From: Halomonas sp. THAF5a
GTDB lineage: Bacteria; Pseudomonadota; Gammaproteobacteria; Pseudomonadales; Halomonadaceae
Length of the DNA: 64,000 bases
Direction: 5' to 3'
Assembly (NCBI RefSeq): GCF_009363755.1
Contig: NZ_CP045417.1
Coordinates: 2,728,001 to 2,792,000 of the forward strand
Shown: in pieces, positions 11,384 to 21,152 of the stretch
Layout of the letters: every line of letters starts with the position of its first letter
How positions within the stretch are numbered: the stretch's first letter is position 1
Program-made: the position numbers and the translations under genes
Notes under the pieces: model-generated
What the model was told of the DNA's origin: nothing
Seen by the model: only the letters and a program-made list of their open reading frames with translations
Database searches by the model: none

Positions 11384-14026
11384 TCAGCCGACCGCCTCGA
11401 CCTCGGACTCCAGGAAGTCCTGGGCGAAGCGCTGCAGCACGCCGCCGGCGGAGTAGACGGTCACCTCCTCGGCGGTATCCAGGCGGCAGATCACCGGCAC
11501 CCGGTCGACCTCGCCGGTCTTGCGGTGGATCACGAGCTCGAGGGTGGCGCGCGGCGCCGGGGCGCCCTCGACGTCGTAGGTCTCGGTGCCGTCGAGCTGC
11601 AGGGTGTGGCGGGTGGTGCCCTCCTCGAACTGCAGCGGCATCACGCCCATGCCGATCAGGTTGGTGCGGTGGATGCGCTCGAAGCCCTCGGCGACGATCG
11701 CCTCCACCCCGGCCAGCGCCACGCCCTTGGCCGCCCAGTCCCGCGACGAGCCCTGGCCGTAGTCGGCGCCGGCGATGACGATCAGCGGCTGGTCGCGCTC
11801 CATGTAGGTCTCGATCGCCTCCCACATGCGGGTCACCTGCCCCTCCGGCTCGATGCGCGCCAGCGAGCCCTGGCGTACCTCGCCGTGCTCGTCCCGCACC
11901 ATCTCGTTGTAGAGCTTGGGATTGGCCAGGGTCGCGCGCAGGGCGGTGAGGTGATCGCCGCGGTGGGTGGCGTAGGAGTTGAAGTCCTCCTCCGGCAGGC
12001 CCATCTTCGCCAGGTACTCGCCGGCCGCACTGTCGGCCATGATGGCATTCGACGGCGACAGGTGGTCGGTGGTGATGTTGTCCGGCAGGATCGCCAGCGG
12101 GCGCATCCCCTTCAGGGCACGCACCGCCGCCATGTTGCCTTCCCAGTAGGGCGGACGGCGGATGTAGGTGCTCTGGGGACGCCAGTCGTAGAGCGGGCTC
12201 TCGGCCTTCTCGGCGGCGTCCAGATCGAACATCGGGATGTAGACCTGCTTGAACTGCTCGGGCTTGACGAACTCGCCGACGATGGCGTCGATCTCCTCGT
12301 CGGAGGGCCAGAGGTCCTTGAGGGTCACCGGGTTGCCGTCCGGGTCGGTGCCCAGCGCGTCCTGCTCGATGTCGAAGCGCACGGTGCCGGCGATGGCATA
12401 GGCCACCACCAGCGGCGGCGAGGCCAGGAAGGCCTGCTTGGCGTAGGGATGGATCCGGCCGTCGAAGTTGCGGTTGCCGGAGAGCACCGCGGTGGCGTAG
12501 AGGTCGCGGTCGATGATCTCCTGCTGGATCTCGGGGTCGAGGGCCCCGGACATGCCGTTACAGGTGGTGCAGGCGTAGGCGACGATGCCGAAGCCGAGCT
12601 TCTCGAGTTCCGGCAGCAGGCCGGCCTCCTCCAGGTAGAGGCGCGCGACTTTCGACCCGGGAGCGAAGGAAGATTTCACCCAGGGCTTGCGAATCAGCCC
12701 CAGCTCGTTGGCCTTCTTGGCCAGCAGGCCGGCGGCCACGACATTGCGCGGGTTGGAGGTGTTGGTGCAGCTGGTGATGGCGGCGATGATCACCGCCCCA
12801 TCGGGCATCTTGCCCTCGCGCTCCTCCGCCTGGGCCTTGTCGCTGTCCTTGTAGGAGGGAACGGCGATGCCGCGCTCGGCGAGGGCGCTGGTGGGCAGGC
12901 GACGGTGCGGGTTGGAGGGGCCGGCCAGGTTGCGCTCCACGGTGGAGAGGTCGAAGGTCAGCACCCGCTCGTACTGGGCCTCGGTCAGGCTGTCGGCCCA
13001 CAGGCCGGCCTGCTTGGCGTAGGTCTCGACCAGCTCGACCTGCTCCGGTTCGCGCCCGGTGATCTTCAGGTAGTCGAGGGTCTGATCGTCGATGTAGAAC
13101 ATCGCCGCGGAGGCACCGTACTCCGGCGTCATGTTGGAGATGGTGGCACGGTCGCCGATGGTCAGGCTCGCCGCACCCGCGCCGAAGAACTCGAGATACG
13201 CCCCCACCACGCGCTCCTGACGCAGGAACTCGGTGATCGCCAGGACGATATCGGTGGCGGTGATGCCGGGCTGGCGCTGGCCGGTCAGCTCCACGCCGAC
13301 GATGTCGGGCAGGCGCATCATGGAGGGGCGGCCCAGCATCACGGTCTCGGCCTCGAGGCCGCCCACGCCCAGGGCGATGACGCCCAGGCAGTCGATGTGC
13401 GGGGTGTGGCTGTCGGTTCCCACGCAGGTGTCCGGGAAGGCCACGCGCTTGCCGGTCTCGTCGGGGCGCGCCTGGATCACCGGCGACATCTTCTCCAGGT
13501 TGATCTGGTGCATGATGCCGTTGCCGGCGGGGATCACGTCGACGTTCTCGAAGGCCGTCTTGGTCCACTCGATGAAGTGGAAGCGGTCCTCGTTGCGGCG
13601 ATCCTCGATGGCGCGGTTCTTGTCGAAGGCGTCCTGCTCGAAGCCGGCGTGCTCGACGGCCAGGGAGTGGTCGACGATCAGCTGGGTCGGCACCACCGGG
13701 TTGACCTTGGCCGGGTCGCCGCCGCGCTCGGCGATGGCGTCGCGCAGGCCGGCGAGATCGACCAGCGCCGTCTGGCCGAGGATGTCGTGACACACCACGC
13801 GAGCCGGATACCAGGGGAAGTCCAGGTCACGCCGGCGCTCGATCAGCTGGGTAAGCGCATCGGTCAGCAGTTCCGGCTCGCAGCGGCGCACCAGCTGCTC
13901 GGCCAGCACCCGCGAGGTGTAGGGAAGGGTATCGTAGGCACCGGGCTGGATGTCGTCGACGGCCGCACGGGTGTCGAAATAGTCCAGCTCGGTACCGGGA
14001 AGAGGCTTGCGGTAGTCGGTATTCAT
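11384..14026 (-). CDS. acnD: Fe/S-dependent 2-methylisocitrate dehydratase AcnD
   Basis: AcnD is an aconitase-superfamily enzyme that dehydrates 2-methylcitrate to 2-methylaconitate with PrpF. The 880-residue product has the three 4Fe-4S ligands at C420 (SCTNTSNP), C486 and C489 (ACTTCNGMSG), the early motif DTCVGTDSHTPH near residue 200, and a C-terminal swivel domain with GADYGQGSSRDWAAKG. The context (prpC upstream, prpF downstream) separates it from housekeeping AcnA. A large open frame on the opposite strand is only a GC-bias shadow. Confidence 0.95.
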   Translation of the reverse strand: MNTDYRKPLPGTELDYFDTRAAVDDIQPGAYDTLPYTSRVLAEQLVRRCEPELLTDALTQLIERRRDLDFPWYPARVVCHDILGQTALVDLAGLRDAIAERGGDPAKVNPVVPTQLIVDHSLAVEHAGFEQDAFDKNRAIEDRRNEDRFHFIEWTKTAFENVDVIPAGNGIMHQINLEKMSPVIQARPDETGKRVAFPDTCVGTDSHTPHIDCLGVIALGVGGLEAETVMLGRPSMMRLPDIVGVELTGQRQPGITATDIVLAITEFLRQERVVGAYLEFFGAGAASLTIGDRATISNMTPEYGASAAMFYIDDQTLDYLKITGREPEQVELVETYAKQAGLWADSLTEAQYERVLTFDLSTVERNLAGPSNPHRRLPTSALAERGIAVPSYKDSDKAQAEEREGKMPDGAVIIAAITSCTNTSNPRNVVAAGLLAKKANELGLIRKPWVKSSFAPGSKVARLYLEEAGLLPELEKLGFGIVAYACTTCNGMSGALDPEIQQEIIDRDLYATAVLSGNRNFDGRIHPYAKQAFLASPPLVVAYAIAGTVRFDIEQDALGTDPDGNPVTLKDLWPSDEEIDAIVGEFVKPEQFKQVYIPMFDLDAAEKAESPLYDWRPQSTYIRRPPYWEGNMAAVRALKGMRPLAILPDNITTDHLSPSNAIMADSAAGEYLAKMGLPEEDFNSYATHRGDHLTALRATLANPKLYNEMVRDEHGEVRQGSLARIEPEGQVTRMWEAIETYMERDQPLIVIAGADYGQGSSRDWAAKGVALAGVEAIVAEGFERIHRTNLIGMGVMPLQFEEGTTRHTLQLDGTETYDVEGAPAPRATLELVIHRKTGEVDRVPVICRLDTAEEVTVYSAGGVLQRFAQDFLESEVEAVG

Positions 14027-14064
14027 GGCGTCCGTCGGGAAGTCGTCGAATGAAGAAAGAAGGC

Positions 14065-14089
14065 GGGGCGACCGTTCGGCGGTCGCCCC
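14065..14089 (-). other. Intercistronic hairpin between prpC and acnD
   Basis: GGGGCGACC (14065-14073) pairs with GGTCGCCCC (14081-14089) around a seven-base loop in the 72-base gap between prpC and acnD. It has no T-run, so it probably affects mRNA stability rather than ending transcription. Confidence 0.5.
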
Positions 14090-14098
14090 CGGGAAGGT

Positions 14099-15226
14099 TC
14101 AGTCGCGCTCCTCGATGGGCACCCATTCGCTCTTCTCGGGGCCGACGTAGTCGGCGCTCGGGCGGATGATGCGGTTGTTGGCGCGCTGCTCGAAGACATG
14201 GGCGCACCAGCCGGTGACGCGCGAGCAGACGAAGATCGGCGTGAACAGCTTGGTCGGGATGTCCATGAAGTGGTAGGCGCTGGCGTGGAAGAAGTCGGCG
14301 TTGCAGAACAGCTTCTTCTCGCGCCACATCACCGCCTCGACGCGCTCGGAGACCGGATAGAGGACGCTGTCGCCCACGTCCTGGGCGAGCTTCTGGGACC
14401 AGTGCTTGATGATGGCGTTGCGCGGATCGGACTCGCGGTAGATAGCATGGCCGAAGCCCATGATCTTGTCCTTGCGCTCGAGCATGCCCAGGATCTCGCG
14501 CTCGGCCTCGTCCGGCGACTGCCAGTTCTCGATCATCGCCATGGCCGCCTCATTGGCGCCGCCGTGCAGCGGGCCGCGCAGGGAGCCGATGGCGCCGGTC
14601 ACGCAGGAGTGCATGTCGGAGAGCGTCGAGGCGCAGACGCGGGCGGTGAAGGTCGAGGCGTTGAACTCGTGCTCGGCGTAGAGGATCAGCGAGACGTTCA
14701 TCACCCGGGCGTGCAGCTCGGAGGCCGGCTCGTCGCGCAGCAGGTGCAGGAAGTGCCCGCCCACCGAGGCGTCGTCGGTCTCGGTCTCGATGCGCACGCC
14801 GTCGTGGGAGAAACGGTACCAGTAGCAGATGATCGACGGCAGCGCGGCGAGCAGGCGGTCGGAGACGTCCTGCTGCTCCTCGAAGCTCTGCTCGGCCTCC
14901 AGGTTGCCGAGCATGGAGGCGCCGGTGCGCATCACGTCCATGGGATGGGCGTCTGCCGGGATCTGCTCGAGCACGGTCTTCAGCGCCTGGGGCAAGCCAC
15001 GCAGCCCCTTGAGCTTGGTGATGTAGGCGTCGAGCTCGGCCTGGTTGGGCAGCTTGCCCTTGAGCAGCAGGTAGGCCACTTCCTCGAACTTCGCCTTCTC
15101 GGCCAGCTCCTTGATGTCGAAGCCGCGATAGGTCAGGCCGGAGCCGGTCTTGCCGACGGTGCACAGGGCCGTGGTACCGGCGCTCTGGCCGCGCAGGCCG
15201 GCGCCACCGATGGGTTTGTCTGCCAT
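14099..15226 (-). CDS. prpC: 2-methylcitrate synthase PrpC
   Basis: PrpC condenses propionyl-CoA with oxaloacetate to 2-methylcitrate. The 375-residue protein is of citrate-synthase fold and keeps the catalytic residues: His in GPLHGGANEAAM, His in GFGHAIYRESDPR, and Asp in the NADFFHASAYHFMDIPTKLFTPIF region. It is shorter than housekeeping citrate synthase, as usual for PrpC. The ATG at 15226 begins MADKPIGGAGLRGQSAG, the family N-terminus, after a GAGGAGACACG ribosome site. It lies between prpB and acnD in the operon. Confidence 0.95.
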   Translation of the reverse strand: MADKPIGGAGLRGQSAGTTALCTVGKTGSGLTYRGFDIKELAEKAKFEEVAYLLLKGKLPNQAELDAYITKLKGLRGLPQALKTVLEQIPADAHPMDVMRTGASMLGNLEAEQSFEEQQDVSDRLLAALPSIICYWYRFSHDGVRIETETDDASVGGHFLHLLRDEPASELHARVMNVSLILYAEHEFNASTFTARVCASTLSDMHSCVTGAIGSLRGPLHGGANEAAMAMIENWQSPDEAEREILGMLERKDKIMGFGHAIYRESDPRNAIIKHWSQKLAQDVGDSVLYPVSERVEAVMWREKKLFCNADFFHASAYHFMDIPTKLFTPIFVCSRVTGWCAHVFEQRANNRIIRPSADYVGPEKSEWVPIEERD

Positions 15227-15287
15227 GTCGTGTCTCCTCGTGAGTCGATTATTGTCGGTATACCTGGCGTGTCGGGCGTCGCCGCCC

Positions 15288-16178
15288 TTACTCCGCGTTG
15301 TTGTTCTCGGCAAACAGGGCGTCGAGCTTCTGCTCGAAGTCGTGATAGTTGAGGAAGTCGTAGAGCTCGTTGCGGGTCTGCATCAGCTCGACGACGTCGC
15401 GCTGGTGGCCGGTGTCGTGGATGCTCTGGTAGACCTTGAGGGCCGCGGCGTTCATGGCGCGGAAGGCCGACAGCGGGTAGAGCACCATGCGACAGCCCAC
15501 CTCGCCGAGCTCCTGCTGGGAAAAGAGCGGCGTGGCGCCGAACTCGGTGATGTTGGCGAGAATCGGCGCGTCGACGCGCTCGCAGAAGGCCCGGTAGTCG
15601 TCCAGGGTGTGCACCGCCTCGGCGAAGATGGCGTCGGCGCCCGCCTCGATGCAGGCGTTGGCCCGCTCGATGGCCGCGTCCAGGCCCTCCTTCTGGAAGG
15701 CGTCGGTGCGCGCGATCAGGTAGAAGTCCGGATCGAGGCGTGCATCGGCGGCGGCCTTCACGCGGTCGACCATCTCCTGCTGGGAGACGATCGCCTTGTT
15801 GGGGCGGTGGCCGCAGCGCTTCTGCGCCACCTGGTCCTCGAGGTGCACGGCGGCCACGCCGGCACGCTGCATCTCCTTGACGGTGCGGGCGATGTTGAAG
15901 GCGCCGCCCCAGCCGGTGTCGATGTCCACCAGCAGCGGCAGGTCGGTGGCGCCGCAGATGCGATGGGCGTCCTCGACCACGTCGTTCATGGTCGTCATGC
16001 CGAGATCCGGCAGGCCATAGGAGGCGTTGGCGACGCCACCGCCGGAGAGGTAGATCGCCTGGTGGCCGACCCGCTGTGCCATCATGGCGGTATAGGCGTT
16101 GATGGTGCCGACGATCGGCAGCGGACGGTTGGCCTCGAGGGCGGCGCGGAAGCGGGCGCCGGGCGTCATTTGGGTCAT
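15288..16178 (-). CDS. prpB: Methylisocitrate lyase PrpB
   Basis: PrpB splits 2-methylisocitrate into pyruvate and succinate, the last step of the methylcitrate cycle. The 296-residue product has the isocitrate-lyase-family catalytic loop KRCGHRP with the active Cys at residue 122 and the Mg-binding DIDTGWGG at residues 85-92. Length is typical. It is the first enzyme gene after the regulator, 30 bases downstream, and 61 bases before prpC. Confidence 0.96.
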   Translation of the reverse strand: MTQMTPGARFRAALEANRPLPIVGTINAYTAMMAQRVGHQAIYLSGGGVANASYGLPDLGMTTMNDVVEDAHRICGATDLPLLVDIDTGWGGAFNIARTVKEMQRAGVAAVHLEDQVAQKRCGHRPNKAIVSQQEMVDRVKAAADARLDPDFYLIARTDAFQKEGLDAAIERANACIEAGADAIFAEAVHTLDDYRAFCERVDAPILANITEFGATPLFSQQELGEVGCRMVLYPLSAFRAMNAAALKVYQSIHDTGHQRDVVELMQTRNELYDFLNYHDFEQKLDALFAENNNAE

Positions 16179-16208
16179 GGAGGGTCTCCGGTTAGTGGGT
16201 CGAGCGCC

Positions 16209-16925
16209 TCATCGGGAGGCGTCGCTCTCCTGCGGTTCGAGGGTCGCCGCATAGCGCTCGACCACGTTGGCTCGCGAGGCGCTGACGTGGCGGCGCATCA
16301 ACAGCTCCGCCAGTTCGGCGTCGCCCGCCTCGATGGCGTCGACGATGCGGTGGTGTTCGACGAAGGCGCGCTGCGGGCGCGTACCGCTGGCGCTGAACTG
16401 GGTACGATAGAGCCGCACCAGGTAGTAGAGGTCGTCGCAGAGCAGCCCCATCAGCATCCTGTTGTGGCTGCCGAGCACGATCTGGTAGTGGAAATCCAGG
16501 TCGCCCTCGCGCTGGTAATAGGCCTCGCCGCGACGCAGGTCGGCCTGGCGCTCGTGTACCGAGAGCACCTCGCGCAGCCCGGCGACCTCCTCGGGGGTCA
16601 TGTGCTCCGCGGCCAGGCGCGCGGCCATGCTCTCCAGGGCCTCGCGCAGGTCGAACAGCTCGAGCAGCTCCTTCATGGAGAGCTGGACCACCCGGGCCCC
16701 CACGTGGGGCACCCGCTGGATCAGACGATGCGACTCCAGGCGACGCATCGCCTCACGCAGTGGCCCGCGCGAGATACCGTAGGCGCGCGAGAGACCGGGC
16801 TCGGTGATCTTGCTGCCGGGCGCCAGCTCCCCCCGGACGATGGCGTCCTGCAGCTGGTTGAAGACCCGCTCCGCCAGGGTGCGGACTTCGGGGTTGGCGG
16901 CCTGTTCCGTTGCGGCTGAGGTCAT
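16209..16925 (-). CDS. GntR/FCD-family regulator of the prp operon
   Basis: This 238-residue protein has an N-terminal winged HTH (residues about 15-80, with SKITEPGLSRAYGISRGPLREAMRRLESHRL) and a C-terminal FCD ligand-binding domain (about 85-215) with the metal-binding His/Asp pattern. It leads the prp operon and is the likely propionate-pathway regulator, replacing the sigma-54 type PrpR of enterobacteria. The ATG at 16925 is preferred; a TTG at 16940 is in frame. Neither has a Shine-Dalgarno sequence, because the operator palindrome occupies that place. Autoregulation is therefore likely. Confidence 0.88.
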   Translation of the reverse strand: MTSAATEQAANPEVRTLAERVFNQLQDAIVRGELAPGSKITEPGLSRAYGISRGPLREAMRRLESHRLIQRVPHVGARVVQLSMKELLELFDLREALESMAARLAAEHMTPEEVAGLREVLSVHERQADLRRGEAYYQREGDLDFHYQIVLGSHNRMLMGLLCDDLYYLVRLYRTQFSASGTRPQRAFVEHHRIVDAIEAGDAELAELLMRRHVSASRANVVERYAATLEPQESDASR

Positions 16926-16928
16926 GGC

Positions 16929-16942
16929 AATTGTCGACAATT
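16929..16942. promoter_or_regulatory. Perfect palindromic operator at the prp regulator start
   Basis: AATTGTCGACAATT is a perfect 14-bp palindrome lying three bases before the regulator ATG. It fits the TTGTnnACAA pattern bound by many FCD-type GntR proteins. Related sites occur at 17016-17027 and 17048-17056. Confidence 0.75.
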
Positions 16943-16955
16943 AAAGGATGGAAGA

Positions 16956-16984
16956 ACTTTAGCCACTGCCTTACGCCCGGTCAA
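16956..16984 (-). promoter_or_regulatory. Predicted prp operon promoter
   Basis: On the minus strand -35 TTGACC (16979-16984) and -10 TAAAGT (16956-16961) are separated by 17 bases. The perfect operator lies just downstream, near the expected transcription start, and the second operator lies about 35 bases upstream, an arrangement that fits repression. Confidence 0.55.
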
Positions 16985-17015
16985 CCGGCCGTTTGGCAGA
17001 ATGCCTTCACCTTTG

Positions 17016-17027
17016 GTTGTAGACAAC
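17016..17027. promoter_or_regulatory. Second operator-like palindrome (prp)
   Basis: GTTGTAGACAAC is an inverted repeat with the same TTGT..ACAA halves as the operator at 16929. It lies between the prp promoter and pabB. Confidence 0.6.
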
Positions 17028-17047
17028 ATGATCCAGAGCGGCGCGCG

Positions 17048-17056
17048 TGTCGACAA
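17048..17056. promoter_or_regulatory. Third, degenerate operator-like site (prp)
   Basis: TGTCGACAA repeats nine of the ten core bases of the perfect operator (TTGTCGACAA). It lies 31 bases from the second site, about three helical turns, which suggests cooperative binding; this is inference. Confidence 0.45.
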
Positions 17057-17128
17057 TGCACGATCACCGGAAGGGACAAGTCGCCCCGCGATGCCTAGAA
17101 TGTACGCCCTGCCTGGGGAAGACGCCTG

Positions 17129-18550
17129 ATGACACCACCGCTCGAGATCACTCCGCTGCCCTACCACGAGGACCCGCTCGGCTATTTCGCGGTGCTGCGC
17201 GACAGGCCCGGCGCCGTGCTGCTCGACAGCGGCCGGCCGACGGCACCCGGCGGGCGCTACGACATCCTGAGCTGCGATCCGCTGGCCCGGCTCGAGGTCG
17301 ACGGCGACGGGCGCATCCACGGCGACCCGGCACTGGCCGACCTCTCCCCCTTCGCCGCCCAGCAGGCGCTGCTCGACCGCCTGCCCGCAGAGACACCGGA
17401 GAGCGACCTGCCGTTTCTCGGCGGGCTGATCGGTTACTGGAGCTACGACCTGGGGCAGCGCCTCGAGCCGGTGGCGGGACGGGCGCGCTCGGCCGTCGCC
17501 CTGCCGGCCAGCCGGGTCGGCCTCTACGACTGGGCGCTGATCCAGGACCACGAGCGCCGGGAGAGCTGGCTGGTAGCCGACGCCGCGCGCCGCGAGCGGG
17601 TGCTCGCGTGGCTGTCGGGCGCGGCGCGCCCGGCCGGGGGCTTCCGGCTCACCGGCCCCTTCGCCGCCGAGCTCAGCCGCGAGGCGTACCTGGCGCGCTT
17701 CCGCACCGTGCAGGCCTACATCCGCGCCGGCGACTGCTACCAGATCAACCTCGCCCAGCGCTTCAACGCCCCCTACGAAGGCGATCTCTGGGCCGCCTAT
17801 CGGCGCCTGCGCGAGGCCACTCCCACGCCCTACGCCGGTTACCAGGCCTGGGCCGGCCCCGAGGGCGAGCAGGCGATCCTCTCGCTCTCCCCGGAGCGCT
17901 TCATCGAGTGTCGCGACGGGCGCGTCGAGACCCGGCCGATCAAGGGCACCCGGCCGCGCGGCGCCACCCCCGACGAGGACCGACGGCTGGCCGCCGAGCT
18001 CGAGGCGAGCCTCAAGGACCGCGCCGAGAACGTGATGATCACCGACCTGCTGCGCAACGACCTGGGGCGGGTCTGCCGCCCCGGGAGCGTGCGGGTGCCG
18101 ACCCTCTGCGGCCTGGAGAGCTACGCCAACGTCCACCACCTGGTCAGCGTGATCACCGGCGAGCTGGCGGCCGACCGGCGCCCCATGGACCTGCTGGCGG
18201 CGGCCTTCCCGGGCGGCTCCATCACCGGGGCGCCCAAGGTGCGCGCCATGCAGATCATCGACGAGCTGGAGCCCAGCCGACGCAGCGCCTACTGCGGCAG
18301 CCTCGGCTACGTCGACGTGCGCGGACGGATGGACACCTCCATCGCCATCCGCAGCGTGGTGGCCGAGGCGGGCCGCCTCCACCTCTGGGGCGGCGGCGGC
18401 CTGGTCGCCGACTCCGAGGGCGACGCCGAGTATGCCGAGACCCTGGACAAGATCCGCCACCTGATGCGGGCCCTGGCGACGCCGAGCGACGAGGAAAAAT
18501 GGAATAAGGAAGCGGTCTCAATAGTCAATCGAGATATAGATATCCAATGA
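17129..18550 (+). CDS. pabB: Aminodeoxychorismate synthase component I
   Basis: PabB converts chorismate with PabA-supplied ammonia to 4-amino-4-deoxychorismate for folate synthesis. The 473-residue product has an N-terminal anthranilate-synthase-like domain and a C-terminal chorismate-binding domain. The motif PIKGTRPRG starts at residue 270; the Lys at 272 is the catalytic residue that marks PabB, whereas TrpE in this window has PIAGT. The catalytic core continues with FPGGSITGAPK near 360. No separate pabA is seen; TrpG may serve both. It is a single gene divergent from the prp operon. Confidence 0.93.
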   Translation: MTPPLEITPLPYHEDPLGYFAVLRDRPGAVLLDSGRPTAPGGRYDILSCDPLARLEVDGDGRIHGDPALADLSPFAAQQALLDRLPAETPESDLPFLGGLIGYWSYDLGQRLEPVAGRARSAVALPASRVGLYDWALIQDHERRESWLVADAARRERVLAWLSGAARPAGGFRLTGPFAAELSREAYLARFRTVQAYIRAGDCYQINLAQRFNAPYEGDLWAAYRRLREATPTPYAGYQAWAGPEGEQAILSLSPERFIECRDGRVETRPIKGTRPRGATPDEDRRLAAELEASLKDRAENVMITDLLRNDLGRVCRPGSVRVPTLCGLESYANVHHLVSVITGELAADRRPMDLLAAAFPGGSITGAPKVRAMQIIDELEPSRRSAYCGSLGYVDVRGRMDTSIAIRSVVAEAGRLHLWGGGGLVADSEGDAEYAETLDKIRHLMRALATPSDEEKWNKEAVSIVNRDIDIQ

Positions 18551-18617
18551 TTCGGTATTGGGGAGAGGCGCCACAGCTCTGCTAGGGTAGCGGCAATATC
18601 GCAAGCAGAGACCCGCC

Positions 18618-19364
18618 ATGACCGCCTTCGACCCCAACCGCTTCGTCCTCGAGCACGACCAGGAGACGCCCAAGGAGATCCTTCGCGCCGCCTACCGGGC
18701 CTTCGGCGAGCTGACGATCTCCTTCTCCGGCGCCGAGGACGTGGTGCTGATCGACCTGGCCCTGAAGGTCGCGCCGAAGGAGGACGTCAGGGTCTTCTCG
18801 CTGGACACCGGACGGCTGCACCCCGAGACCTACGCCTTCATCGAGCGGGTCCGCGATCACTACGCCATCGACATCGACGTGCGCCTGCCCGACACCGAGG
18901 CCGTTCAGGCCCTGGTCGGCGAGAAGGGACTCTTCAGCTTCTACCGCGACGGCCACCAGGAGTGCTGCGGCATCCGCAAGGTGGCGCCCCTGCGTCGCCG
19001 CCTGGCCGGCCTGCCGGTGTGGGTCTCCGGCCAGCGCCGCGACCAGAGCCCCGGTACCCGCTCCAGCCTGCAGATCGCCGAGCGCGACAGCGCCTTCGGC
19101 AGCGAGCAGACCCCGCTCTTCAAGATCAACCCGCTCGCCCGCTGGACCAGCGAGGACGTCTGGACCTACATCCGCCTGTTCGACGTGCCCTACAACGCCC
19201 TGCACGAGCGCGGCTACGTCAGCATCGGCTGCGAGCCCTGCACGCGCCCCACCCTGCCGGGCCAGCACGAGCGCGAGGGCCGCTGGTGGTGGGAGGATCA
19301 GGGCGGCAAGGAGTGTGGACTGCACGCCGTGAACCTGGCGCCGCCGGCCTCGTCGAGCGCCTGA
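18618..19364 (+). CDS. cysH: 4Fe-4S adenylyl-sulfate (APS) reductase CysH
   Basis: This 248-residue enzyme reduces activated sulfate to sulfite with thioredoxin in assimilatory sulfate reduction. It has the catalytic C233 in the ECGLH tail and the two Cys pairs C116/C117 (ECCGIRK) and C205/C208 (GCEPCTRP) that bind a 4Fe-4S cluster. These extra cysteines are found in APS reductases and are missing from E. coli PAPS reductase, so APS is the likely substrate. It is convergent with its probable regulator cysB, sharing a bidirectional terminator. The short AT-rich upstream stretch could hold a CysB site. Confidence 0.92.
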   Translation: MTAFDPNRFVLEHDQETPKEILRAAYRAFGELTISFSGAEDVVLIDLALKVAPKEDVRVFSLDTGRLHPETYAFIERVRDHYAIDIDVRLPDTEAVQALVGEKGLFSFYRDGHQECCGIRKVAPLRRRLAGLPVWVSGQRRDQSPGTRSSLQIAERDSAFGSEQTPLFKINPLARWTSEDVWTYIRLFDVPYNALHERGYVSIGCEPCTRPTLPGQHEREGRWWWEDQGGKECGLHAVNLAPPASSSA

Positions 19365-19386
19365 GCCACCCCGCCACGACACCACG

Positions 19387-19411
19387 AAGGGCGCCCCGCG
19401 GGGCGCCCTTT
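19387..19411. terminator. Bidirectional terminator between cysH and cysB
   Basis: AAGGGCGCCC and GGGCGCCCTT pair around a CGCGG centre, giving a near-perfect palindrome with T residues on both strands. It sits between the convergent stops of cysH and cysB. Confidence 0.75.
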
Positions 19412-19449
19412 CGCCGTGGCTCGCCGGAGGCGAGCGTGCCTGGTGGGCC

Positions 19450-20747
<1,298 letters not shown>

Positions 20748-21071
20748 ATGGCCAACAACGTCGATGTCACCAATGCCAACTTCGAGCAGGAAGTCCTCAA
20801 GGCCGATGCCCCGGTCCTGCTGAAGTTCTGGGCCCCCTGGTGTGGTCCCTGCAAGGTGATGGCGCCGGTGGTCGATGAGGTGGCCGAAGAGCGCGATGGC
20901 AACCTCAAGGTCGTCAGCATCAACGTGGACGACGCTCCGGAGATCGCCGCCGAGCAGGGCGTGCGTGGCGTCCCCACCGTGATGCTGTTCAAGTCCGGCA
21001 CCAAGGTCGCGTCCCTGGTCGGCGCTCAGTCCAAGTCACAGCTGAGCCAGTTCATCGACCAGAACGCCTGA
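20748..21071 (+). CDS. trxA: Thioredoxin TrxA
   Basis: Thioredoxin is the general cytoplasmic disulfide reductant. The 107-residue protein has the active site W31-C32-G-P-C35-K and the cis-Pro motif GVPTVMLF. A good ribosome site (CTGGAGAATCAC) precedes the ATG. It can supply electrons to CysH encoded nearby. It ends in a clear hairpin terminator. It is shifted slightly in composition (more balanced codons) as expected of a highly expressed gene. Confidence 0.97.
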   Translation: MANNVDVTNANFEQEVLKADAPVLLKFWAPWCGPCKVMAPVVDEVAEERDGNLKVVSINVDDAPEIAAEQGVRGVPTVMLFKSGTKVASLVGAQSKSQLSQFIDQNA

Positions 21072-21102
21072 TCGCGCCCCTGATCACGCCCCTCCCCGCG
21101 CT

Positions 21103-21136
21103 CATCGCCCCGGCCCAGGCCGGGGCGATGTCGTTT
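21103..21136 (+). terminator. trxA terminator
   Basis: CATCGCCCCGG pairs with CCGGGGCGATG around a short loop, followed by TCGTTT. It lies about 30 bases beyond the trxA stop. Confidence 0.75.
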
Positions 21137-21152
21137 GGGGCGCCTGTCGGGC

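Noticed and set aside
11525..14053. 842-codon open frame on the plus strand opposite acnD
   Set aside because: It is fully antisense to a clear AcnD with all Fe-S ligands; its product is Gly/His/Asp/Arg-rich with no domain, the usual shadow in GC-rich DNA.
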